Positions 15,164 through 24,667 of a DNA stretch of 24,667 bases are shown here, piece after piece. The number at the start of each line of letters is the position of its first letter. The first letter of the stretch is position 1. Under the pieces are notes generated by a model. The model had not been told where the DNA came from. It saw only the letters and a list, made by a program, of their open reading frames with translations, and did no database searches. Location: the NCBI GenBank assembly GCA_964555705.1, contig CAZKTN010000031.1, positions 1 to 24,667 of the forward strand. Direction: 5' to 3'. This DNA comes from ZLKRG44 sp964555705. Its GTDB lineage: Bacteria > Planctomycetota > Phycisphaerae > Phycisphaerales > SM1A02. Position numbers and translations under genes: made by a program.

Positions 15164-15834
15164 GGATCGGTCCGCAGCGTATCTGCGCGGGCTGGCGCCG
15201 CATCCCGCCATCCGCTGCGCTCGAGCACTGCGCGCCTGAGCCGCTCCGTTGCCGCATCCGCATCCCGGAACCCCTCCGCACGAAGGTCGATCACCCCGAT
15301 GACCTCCACTCGCGCGCGGCGCCGCGGTAGGAACGAGTCAAGCAGCACCACGCGCGTCGAGAAGGGCTGGCTGATCCAGCACAGCACGACAGGGGCGTTG
15401 GCGATGAGTGCGATGGCCGCGGCCCCAGGCGCGAACGCCTGCACCGACCTCGACGGCCGCTCGATGCTGCCCTCCGGGAAGACGCCGATGATGCCGCCAT
15501 CCTTCACATGCCGGACGGCAGCACGCAGCGTCCCCGCATCTTCGGCGCTGAACGTGACCGGCAGCACGCGAAGCGCCCTCCAGAAGGGCCCGAGCGGCCA
15601 GCGCATCTGCTCCACGGCCATCATGAACCTGATTGGCCTGCGCAACCCGATCTGCAGCAGCGGGGGATCGGTGCCGCTGGCGTGGTTGGCGACGATCACG
15701 AAGCCGCCCGCCGGCATGTCGGCCTCCCGGAACCGGCTGTAGTCCGGACGGTGCAGCAGCCAGAAGAGCGGCCGCGCGACAGCTTCCGCACATCCGAGCC
15801 ATCCGCGATATGCGAGTCGCATCGGTCCGGGCAT
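15160..15834 (-). CDS. 1-acylglycerol-3-phosphate acyltransferase-like (PlsC)
   Basis: A 224-aa acyltransferase of the PlsC/LPLAT superfamily, probably membrane-associated and acting in phospholipid synthesis. The HX4D catalytic motif is NHASGTD near residues 51-57, followed by the acceptor-binding FPEGSIERPS near 118. A hydrophobic stretch follows each motif. The acyl acceptor cannot be told from sequence. The ATG at 15834 or the one at 15822 could be the start. It heads the minus-strand unit and its stop overlaps the ruvA start as ATGA. No TAnnnT box is found directly upstream, unlike most unit-head genes here, so its promoter is unclear. It faces away from carB across a 97-bp divergent region. 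Confidence 0.82.
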   Translation of the reverse strand: MPGPMRLAYRGWLGCAEAVARPLFWLLHRPDYSRFREADMPAGGFVIVANHASGTDPPLLQIGLRRPIRFMMAVEQMRWPLGPFWRALRVLPVTFSAEDAGTLRAAVRHVKDGGIIGVFPEGSIERPSRSVQAFAPGAAAIALIANAPVVLCWISQPFSTRVVLLDSFLPRRRARVEVIGVIDLRAEGFRDADAATERLRRAVLERSGWRDAAPARADTLRTDP

Positions 15835-15841
15835 CGCCCGC

Positions 15842-15847
15842 TATGAT
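15842..15847 (+). promoter_or_regulatory. -10 box TATGAT upstream of carB
   Basis: TATGAT is the best -10 match to TATAAT in the window, but lies about 85 nt before the carB start, so carB would have a leader of about 78 nt instead of being leaderless. No -35 is clear. It overlaps the plsC upstream region. Confidence 0.45.
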
Positions 15848-15864
15848 CGCCCAAGTTTGCCGAT

Positions 15865-15880
15865 TCCGCACGGATGCGGA
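15865..15880 (+). promoter_or_regulatory. Hairpin in carB leader
   Basis: TCCGCA and TGCGGA form a perfect 6-bp stem around a CGGA tetraloop in the predicted carB leader. There is no U tract, so it is not a terminator. It may be structural or a protein site; function is unknown. Confidence 0.35.
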
Positions 15881-15931
15881 GAGAGATGACCCGGACCCGA
15901 CCGGCCGATCGCCTTACGCCCCCACCGCACC

Positions 15932-19488
<3,557 letters not shown>

Positions 19489-19492
<4 letters not shown>

Positions 19493-20802
19493 GCGTCGCC
19501 ACCATCGCGCAGCTGGTCACCCATGTGCTGGTGATCGTCATTGCGCTGCACGTGATCCTCGTCGCATGCGCCTACTCCATCATGCTCGAGCGCAAGCTCA
19601 GCGCATGGATGCAGGACCGGGTCGGCCCCAACCGCACGGGCCCCAAGGGCATGATGCAGCCGCTGGCCGACGGCCTCAAGTTCCTCGTCAAGGAGGACTA
19701 CACCCCGGCCGGCGTCGACCGTTCGATCTTCACGCTCGCGCCCGCGCTCATCATCATCCCGGCGATGCTCGGATTCGCGATCATCCCGTGGGGCGGCATC
19801 GTGGACCTCTCCTCGCTGCCGAAGGTGGTGGTCGACTTCCTCGGCCTCGAGGGCGTGACCGTCAAGCTCGTGGGCGCTGACGTGAATGTCGGCGTCATCT
19901 ACCTGATCGCGGCCGCAAGCCTTGGCGTCTACGGCGTCGCGCTCGGCGGATGGGCAAGCAACAGCAAGTTCAGCTTCCTCGGCGGACTGCGCGCGAGCGC
20001 GCAGATGATCTCCTACGAGATCCCGATGGGCGTCGCGCTGCTCTGCGTCGTGCTCGCCGCCGGCACCCTCGACCCGATGGTGATCGTCGAGCGCCAGCAG
20101 ACCGGATCCTGGAACCTCCTGCAGCAGCCGCTTGCGGCAATCATCTTCTACACCTGCATGCTGGCCGAGTCCAACCGCGCGCCCTTCGACCTTGCGGAGG
20201 CCGAGAGCGAGCTCGTGGGCGGCTACCACACCGAGTACTCGTCGATGCGCTTCGCGATGTTCTTCCTCGCGGAGTACTTCCACATGATCACGGGGGCGGC
20301 GTTCTTCAGCCTGCTGTTCCTTGGGGGCTGGAGCGTCAACCCGATCGGCGCGCTGCTGCCGGGCCTTGACCTGCCCGCGCAGGGCAGCATCGGCATGGCG
20401 CTTCTGCAGGTGGCGGTCATGGGCGGCAAGGTGTTCCTGCTGGTGGCATTTGCGATGGCGATCCGCTGGACGCTGCCGCGGTTCCGCTTCGACCAGCTCA
20501 TGAAGCTCGCGTGGGAGGGCATGATCCCCGCATCGATCCTGCTTCTCGCAGGCGTGAGCGTGATGGTCTACCTCGGCCTCGAGACATGGATGTGGGTCGC
20601 ATCGCTCGCATGCCTGGCGATCATCTGGGTCGTGGGCCCGATGCTGCCGAGGCAGGCAAACCCAAACCAGCGCGTCCCGATGATCGGCAGCCGCTTCTCG
20701 CCGCTGCGCGACTCGGCCGTCCGCACGGCGCCGACCAATCCGGTCGCGCTCGACGACGCCGCGATCCCGGATCCGCGCCAGGGACCGCTGTCGATCCACT
20801 GA
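19489..20802 (+). CDS. nuoH: NADH-quinone oxidoreductase subunit H (NuoH)
   Basis: A 437-aa polytopic subunit of complex I that forms the quinone-access channel where the peripheral and membrane arms meet. Family hallmarks are visible: MLERKLSAWMQDRVGPNRTG near residue 35, GLRASAQMISYEIPMG near 165, and the acidic loop FDLAEAESELVGGYHTEYSS near 233. About eight to nine hydrophobic helices can be counted. The last 45 residues are a polar tail beyond the usual NuoH end. It starts in an ATGA overlap with carB. No other nuo gene is in the window, so this subunit is unlinked from a complex I operon here. A related hydrogenase or Mrp-type HycD-like subunit is less likely because the RVGPNR and ESELVGGYHTEYS motifs are those of NuoH. 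Confidence 0.93.
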
Positions 20803-20826
20803 CGCCGTCGCGGCGCCCGCTCCCGC

Positions 20827-21048
20827 ATGCACACAGTCACCTTCGCCGACACGTGCCGCGCGCTCCTGGCGCTGGCGCGACTTGGCGTGCAGACGCGATT
20901 CCGCATGCGCGGCGCGTACTGGCGCTGGCGCATGGAGACCGCGTTCGGCACTGACCCCGCGCGCATGCCGCCGCGCGGCGAACGCATCCGGTCGATCATC
21001 GAGTACGGCGCATGGGTGCACCGGATGCGCGCGATGATGCGCCGCTGA
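20827..21048 (+). CDS. Small basic uncharacterised protein
   Basis: A 73-aa Arg-rich protein beginning MHTVTFADTCRALLALARLG and containing GAYWRWRMETAFG and RIRSIIEYGAWVHRMRAMM. The ordered spacing of aromatic residues and the helical repeats look like real protein, and codon third positions are G/C as in its neighbours. It follows nuoH after 24 nt with no -10 box of its own, so cotranscription with nuoH is likely. I do not recognise a family. It could be a membrane-surface or nucleic-acid-binding peptide, but nothing decides this. Confidence 0.5.
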   Translation: MHTVTFADTCRALLALARLGVQTRFRMRGAYWRWRMETAFGTDPARMPPRGERIRSIIEYGAWVHRMRAMMRR

Positions 21049-21121
21049 CCGGCAGCGGCAGGCGACCGTTCACGAAGGCGCACGTCGGGCGATGCCGCAC
21101 GAGGTCATGACGCGCGTGCTC

Positions 21122-21151
21122 TTGACCGTGACGCGCGAGCCCCTCTAGCAT
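21122..21151 (+). promoter_or_regulatory. Promoter TTGACC-18-TAGCAT for candidate small RNA
   Basis: TTGACC at 21122-21127, an 18-nt spacer and TAGCAT at 21146-21151 form the most complete sigma70-type promoter in the window. The 9-mer TGACGCGCG occurs at 21108 and again at 21129, 21 bp apart (two helical turns), flanking the -35 element like paired operator half-sites. No coding sequence follows before the terminator. Confidence 0.55.
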
Positions 21152-21157
21152 CCGAAG

Positions 21158-21236
21158 CACTCGCGTGACGCATCGATTGCGCCGCGACCGTTCAGGCGCC
21201 GATCGATCTCCGACCCGATCGGCGCCTGTCCTTTTT
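21158..21236 (+). ncRNA. Candidate intergenic small RNA (about 79 nt)
   Basis: Predicted from a full promoter ending at 21151 and a perfect intrinsic terminator at 21193-21236. The transcript would begin near 21158 and consist of about 35 nt of mostly single-stranded 5' sequence, with only a weak CGCA/TGCG stem near 21169-21181, followed by the terminator hairpin. That layout suits a trans-acting small RNA. A GTG at 21165 opens a frame, but it runs through the terminator and looks noncoding. I recognise no known RNA family. The terminator could alternatively serve the nuoH/73-aa unit ending 145 nt upstream. Confidence 0.45.
21193..21236 (+). terminator. Rho-independent terminator, 13-bp perfect stem
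   Basis: CAGGCGCCGATCG (21193-21205) and its exact reverse complement (21216-21228) enclose a 10-nt loop and are followed by TCCTTTTT. It is the only convincing intrinsic terminator in the window and acts on plus-strand transcription. The T tract is on the right side only, so it is not bidirectional. Confidence 0.85.
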
Positions 21237-21269
21237 GGGTCGCGCTGCGCTGCACGAGCAAGGTGTCCG

Positions 21270-21295
21270 GGCCGCGCGCACACGCGTGCGCGGCC
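21270..21295. repeat. GC-rich inverted repeat upstream of radA
   Basis: GGCCGCGCGCAC and GTGCGCGGCC pair over 10 bp with a 2-nt bulge around an ACGC loop. No T tract follows on either side. It lies between the terminator and the radA -10 box; the remaining stretch to radA shows no gene. Confidence 0.4.
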
Positions 21296-21359
21296 GCGCA
21301 ACCCCCCCTGAATTCCAGCGCAAATCCGCTCGGTTTCGGGAACCTGCGCACGCGCTCCG

Positions 21360-21365
21360 TAGCAT
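21360..21365 (+). promoter_or_regulatory. -10 box TAGCAT for radA
   Basis: TAGCAT ends 6 nt before the GTG start of radA, predicting a leaderless transcript. Any -35 is weak: TTCGGG at 21335-21340 with a 19-nt spacer. Confidence 0.5.
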
Positions 21366-21371
21366 CGCCTC

Positions 21372-22787
21372 GTGGCCAAGACAAAGTCAGCGAGGAGCTT
21401 CGTGTGCCGCGAGTGCGGGGGCGTGCAGTCGAGATGGGCCGGCAAGTGCCCCGACTGCGGCGCCTGGGACGCGATGGAGCCCTTCAACCCTGACGCGGGC
21501 GCGGGCAGCGCAGCGCTCGCGGGCTCCGCCCCCTCATGGTCGGTGGGCGATGCCGCCCCGATGGCCGCCACCCCGATCGGCGACGTGCAGCCGCTCGACG
21601 TGCCGCGCCTCGAGACAGGCATCGGCGAGATCGACCGGACCCTTGGCGGGGGCTTAGTGCCCGGCAGCGTCATCATGCTCGGCGGCGATCCAGGCATCGG
21701 CAAGAGCACGCTGCTGCTGCAGGCCGTGGTGTCGCTGGCGCAGCGCGGGGTGCGCGCGCTCTACGCCTCGAGCGAGGAGTCGGCGCAGCAGGTGAAGCTG
21801 CGCGCGGAGCGCATCAGCGAGGGCCACTCCCCGGAGCAGCTCTACCTGCTCGCGGAATCGAGCGTCGCTCGCATCATCCAGGAGGCGCTGCGCGTGAAGG
21901 CGCGCGTGCTTGTCGTCGACAGCATCCAGCTCGTGCACCGGCACGACATCGATGCGCTGCCCGGATCAGTCAGCCAGCTGCGCCGCTGCTGCCTCGAGCT
22001 CGTGCAGGCCGCCAAGGCCACAGGCATCGTCGTCGCCGTCGTCGGTCATGTGACGAAGGAGGGGGATCTCGCAGGGCCCAAGCTCCTCGAGCATCTTGTC
22101 GACGTGGTGCTCTCCTTCGAGGGTGACCGGCACCACGCGTACCGGCTGGTGCGATCGATCAAGAACAGGTTCGGGTCGACGCACGAGCTGGGACTCTTCG
22201 AGATGACGGGCTCTGGCCTCGAGCCTGTCGACGAGGGAGCGCTCGCCGCAGTGCATGCGGCCGCGCCGCGGCCCGGCGCGACGGTCGCTCCAGTGCTCGC
22301 CGGCAGCCGCGTTCTGCTCGCGGAGGTGCAGGCGCTGACCGCCACCGGATTCCTCGGCAGCGCCAAGCGCAAGGCATCGGGCATCGATGCGTCGCGCCTG
22401 GCGATGATGATCGCGGTGCTCGAGACGCACGGTGGGCTCCGGCTCGCGGACCAGGACGTCTACGCATCCGTGACAGGCGGCCTGAGGGTGATGGAACCGG
22501 CGGCTGACCTGGCGGTGGCGATGGCCGTGGCAGGCGCGTTCCTTGGGAGGGCAGTGCGGCCGGGCACCGCGCTGTCGGCAGAGGTCGGCCTTGGCGGCGA
22601 GCTTCGTCCCGTGCGCAACCTCGAGCAGCGCGTCTCCGAGGCGCTCCGCCGCGGATGCACGTCGGTGGCCGTCCCCGCCGCGCAGGCCGATGCGGTCGCG
22701 CGTTCGGGCGCAGAGTGCATCCCGCTTCGCGGCATCTCGCAGGCGCTCGAGCTTCTCGAGCCGGTCGCCAAGTCGCGAGCGCAGTGA
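21372..22787 (+). CDS. radA: DNA repair protein RadA (Sms)
   Basis: A 471-aa RecA-like helicase that promotes branch migration during recombination. The N-terminal zinc finger has Cys12, Cys15, Cys26 and Cys29. Walker A is GGDPGIGKST at residues 104-113, and the RadA-specific KNRFGS is at 264-269, followed by GLFEM. The C-terminal third is the Lon-protease-like domain (GLRVMEPAADLAVAMAVAG, LSAEVGLGGELRPVRNLEQR), which in RadA lacks protease activity. Length fits the family. The GTG start is supported by the TAGCAT box 6 nt upstream and by the correct spacing to the first Cys. It has a promoter of its own after the terminator. pyrB follows after 66 nt, also with its own box. Confidence 0.96.
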   Translation: MAKTKSARSFVCRECGGVQSRWAGKCPDCGAWDAMEPFNPDAGAGSAALAGSAPSWSVGDAAPMAATPIGDVQPLDVPRLETGIGEIDRTLGGGLVPGSVIMLGGDPGIGKSTLLLQAVVSLAQRGVRALYASSEESAQQVKLRAERISEGHSPEQLYLLAESSVARIIQEALRVKARVLVVDSIQLVHRHDIDALPGSVSQLRRCCLELVQAAKATGIVVAVVGHVTKEGDLAGPKLLEHLVDVVLSFEGDRHHAYRLVRSIKNRFGSTHELGLFEMTGSGLEPVDEGALAAVHAAAPRPGATVAPVLAGSRVLLAEVQALTATGFLGSAKRKASGIDASRLAMMIAVLETHGGLRLADQDVYASVTGGLRVMEPAADLAVAMAVAGAFLGRAVRPGTALSAEVGLGGELRPVRNLEQRVSEALRRGCTSVAVPAAQADAVARSGAECIPLRGISQALELLEPVAKSRAQ

Positions 22788-22838
22788 GCCGCCGCTCCGG
22801 CCCAAGGGCCCGAGCGCAGTGCAGCGGTTTCCCGCGGC

Positions 22839-22844
22839 TATCCT
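22839..22844 (+). promoter_or_regulatory. -10 box TATCCT for pyrB
   Basis: GCGGCTATCCT is followed by 9 nt and the GTG of pyrB. Its lead sequence GCGGCTA is shared with three other unit-head boxes. Confidence 0.45.
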
Positions 22845-22853
22845 CTCGCCCCC

Positions 22854-23780
22854 GTGAACGACTTCCTGCAGATCGCCGGACTGCCGGTCGCCGAGCTTCG
22901 CGCGCTGCTTGAGGCAACCCGCCTGAACATCCCTGTCGCGGAGGGTGTGGCCCCGCGCCGCGACACGCTCGAGGGCAAGGTCGTCGCGAACCTCTTCTTC
23001 GAGGATTCCACGCGCACCCGGTGCTCCTTCGAGACCGCGGTCTACAGGCTCGGCGGCAGGGTCTTCAATCTCTCCGCAAGCGGCTCGAGCGAGAGCAAGG
23101 GCGAGACGCTGGTCGACACCGCACGCAACATCGAGGCGATGGGCGTTGCGGCCATGGTGGTCCGTTGCGGCATCTCAGGCGGATCAAAGATGGTGGCCGA
23201 TGCCGTCAGCGTGCCTGTCATCAACGCCGGCGACGGCCGCCACGAGCACCCCACCCAGGCGCTGCTCGATGTGTCGACCCTGATGGAGGTCTACGGCTCG
23301 ATGGCGGGCCGCACGGTCGCCATCGTCGGCGACATCGCCAACAGCCGTGTGGCGCGCAGCACGACGCACGCGCTGGTGGCCCTCGGCGCTTCGGTGCGCC
23401 TCGTGGGTCCGCCGCCGCTGGTGAACCGGAGTTTCGAGTCGATCGCCGCCGGGCCCGGCTCGGTCACCGTCATGTACGACCTGGACCGTGCGCTTGAGGG
23501 CATCGACGCAGTCATGATGCTCCGAATCCAGTTCGAGCGCGCTGCAGGTGGCGCGATCGCCAGCGACTACCGGGCGATGTTCGGGCTGACCCCCGCACGC
23601 GTGGCAGCTCTCGACCCCCGGGTGGTCGTGGTTCACCCCGGTCCCATGAACCGGGGCATGGAAATCGACGACCACGTGGCCGATGACCCCATCCGCAGCC
23701 GCATCCTTCGGCAGGTCACGCATGGAGTTGCCGCTCGAATGGCTGTTCTCGAGCATCTCCTTATCAACCGCCGGGGCTGA
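22854..23780 (+). CDS. pyrB: Aspartate carbamoyltransferase catalytic subunit
   Basis: A 308-aa enzyme joining carbamoyl phosphate, the CarB product, to aspartate in the first committed pyrimidine step. The carbamoyl-phosphate loop is FFEDSTRTR at residues 48-56. It is followed by HPTQALLD near 131, RIQFERAAG near 224 and HPGPMNRGMEI near 261, in the usual order and spacing. Length is standard for the catalytic chain. No pyrI or pyrC is adjacent and no upstream attenuator-like hairpin is seen. The GTG start is supported by the alignment of the N-terminus with the family and by the TATCCT box. The downstream gene is unrelated in pathway. Confidence 0.96.
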   Translation: MNDFLQIAGLPVAELRALLEATRLNIPVAEGVAPRRDTLEGKVVANLFFEDSTRTRCSFETAVYRLGGRVFNLSASGSSESKGETLVDTARNIEAMGVAAMVVRCGISGGSKMVADAVSVPVINAGDGRHEHPTQALLDVSTLMEVYGSMAGRTVAIVGDIANSRVARSTTHALVALGASVRLVGPPPLVNRSFESIAAGPGSVTVMYDLDRALEGIDAVMMLRIQFERAAGGAIASDYRAMFGLTPARVAALDPRVVVVHPGPMNRGMEIDDHVADDPIRSRILRQVTHGVAARMAVLEHLLINRRG

Positions 23781-23790
23781 TATGCCGATG

Positions 23791-23796
23791 TACACT
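23791..23796 (+). promoter_or_regulatory. -10 box TACACT for the export lipoprotein gene
   Basis: TACACT lies 35 nt before the ATG at 23832, giving an expected leader of about 29 nt. It follows the pyrB stop by 10 nt. No -35 is visible. Confidence 0.35.
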
Positions 23797-23831
23797 CGCC
23801 GCGCACCGCGGTTCCCGGTGTCGGTTTGCCC

Positions 23832-24667
23832 ATGATCACCTCAAATGCTGAGACCAGTCGTGGACGAGGTGCACCGGGAAGGCGCCTGAAGCGGATTGGC
23901 GCGTGGGTGCTGGCGACCCTAGCGGGGGCTGGCGCAGGCTGCGACGTCAACAGCTTCTTCGACCCGAGCCGAACCGGTTACTTCATCGATACGCCCACCA
24001 CCATGCCGATCCTGGACCGGATCGATGTCGTGGAGCCTGCACCGCAGCCGCTGGGCATTGTCAGCCGGCCAGAGCTGGGCGATCTCGAGGCTTCCGTACT
24101 CCAGTACCGGCTGTCGCCTGGGGATGTGGTCGTCCTCCAGATCTTCGAGCTCATTTCGCAGGGCCAGACCGATGTGTCCACCCGCACGATCGACCAGGGC
24201 GGCAAGATCCGCCTGCCCACGATCGGTGAGGTGCAGGCGGGCGGGCTGACGATCGCGGAGCTTGAGGACGAGATCCGCCGCAAGCTTGAGCCGTTCATCC
24301 GCAGGCCGGTCGTCTCCATCGAGCTTCGCGAGGGCCGGAGCTTCGAGTTCACGATCTACGGATCGGTGCGGAATCCCGGGCTCTATGCGCTGAACCGGCC
24401 GAATCTGTCTGTGCGGGAGGCTGTGGCGCTCGCTGGGGGAATTGACGTCTCCTGCGAGAAGATCTACGTGCTTCGCCCGATCCGACCGAGCGACTCGGCG
24501 GCCTCCGAGGGCAGCGGCGAGGCAGAATCACCGCCTGGCTCCGCAAGTTCAGGCACCGCAGCGGTTTCGGTACCTGGGGCAGCGCGCACAACCCCGCCGG
24601 CGCCGGCTGCGCCCGCTGCGCCGCCGCCAGATCTTGAGGACCTGATCCAGCGGCTTGCGCCAGCTCC
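23832..24667 (+). CDS. Polysaccharide export lipoprotein, Wza-like (3' end outside window)
   Basis: At least 278 codons with no stop before the window edge. A basic N-terminus (GRRLKRIGAW) leads into a hydrophobic segment ending GAGAGCD, where Cys37 is a plausible lipidation site, although the residue at -3 is Gly and not the usual Leu. Residues about 92-175 form a Poly_export domain (QYRLSPGDVVVLQIFELI, then GKIRLPTIGEVQAGGLTIAE). An SLBB-type domain follows (FTIYGSVRNPGLYALNR, SVREAVALAGGID). After about residue 225 the sequence becomes a Ser/Ala/Pro-rich linker and the gene continues off the edge. Such proteins form the outer-membrane channel for exopolysaccharide. The manC-like gene could supply its precursor. 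The ATG at 23832 is chosen because it gives a compact signal segment; TTG 23826 is possible. Confidence 0.85.
   Translation, partial: MITSNAETSRGRGAPGRRLKRIGAWVLATLAGAGAGCDVNSFFDPSRTGYFIDTPTTMPILDRIDVVEPAPQPLGIVSRPELGDLEASVLQYRLSPGDVVVLQIFELISQGQTDVSTRTIDQGGKIRLPTIGEVQAGGLTIAELEDEIRRKLEPFIRRPVVSIELREGRSFEFTIYGSVRNPGLYALNRPNLSVREAVALAGGIDVSCEKIYVLRPIRPSDSAASEGSGEAESPPGSASSGTAAVSVPGAARTTPPAPAAPAAPPPDLEDLIQRLAPA

Noticed and set aside
21165..21240. GTG-initiated short ORF through the candidate small RNA
   Set aside because: The frame passes through the terminator stem and T tract, and the GTG is too far from the -10 box to be leaderless and has no ribosome binding site.
21332..21344. LexA/SOS box before radA
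   Set aside because: GGTT-N5-AACC matches neither the E. coli CTGT-N8-ACAG nor the Bacillus CGAAC-N4-GTTCG pattern.

Overview
The window is GC-rich bacterial chromosome with dense coding, strong G/C third-position bias and almost no intergenic DNA. I see no tRNA, rRNA, insertion sequence or CRISPR array. Gene content and style (a long MutL/GlmL-type ATPase beside polytopic membrane proteins, many GTG starts, a few boxed promoters directly at start codons) suggest Planctomycetota, most likely a Phycisphaerae-like lineage. That placement is inference from memory of gene neighbourhoods, not a computed phylogeny.

Layout. 1-3.0 kb: a nucleotidyltransferase-fold protein, a small DUF5658-like membrane protein, a convergent M24 aminopeptidase P, and a divergently transcribed small PH-like membrane protein. 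3.0-10.5 kb: a seven-gene plus-strand block, made of a 155-aa protein, a 604-aa MutL/GlmL-family ATPase, a barrel-sandwich/KOW-like protein, and then four membrane proteins joined by ATGA stop/start overlaps. No glutamate mutase genes are present. This block is the best candidate for an undescribed system. 10.5-12.9 kb: zwf and pgl (oxidative pentose phosphate pathway). 12.9-15.8 kb: a minus-strand operon plsC-like > ruvA > manC-like > ruvX. 15.9-21.0 kb: carB, an isolated nuoH overlapping the carB stop, and a 73-aa protein. 21.05-21.37 kb: the only sizeable intergenic gap, holding a complete promoter and a perfect 13-bp terminator about 40 nt apart (candidate small RNA). 21.4-24.7 kb: radA, pyrB and a Wza-like polysaccharide export lipoprotein that runs off the right edge and has no stop in the window.

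The most general regulatory signal is a TAnnnT -10 box ending 6-9 nt before the start codon of nine genes that appear to head transcription units (737, 2404 minus, 2515, 3496, 6583, 12091, 19489, 21372, 22854). Genes inside operons lack it, and two of them instead have clear GGAGG-type ribosome binding sites (8465, 9358). This pattern predicts leaderless or near-leaderless mRNAs in this organism.

Metabolic links: carB and pyrB are two early pyrimidine steps in separate units; zwf and pgl supply NADPH and pentose phosphates; manC (GDP-mannose) and the export lipoprotein could serve the same surface polysaccharide. All functional calls rest on reading translated motifs by eye; no database search was run.
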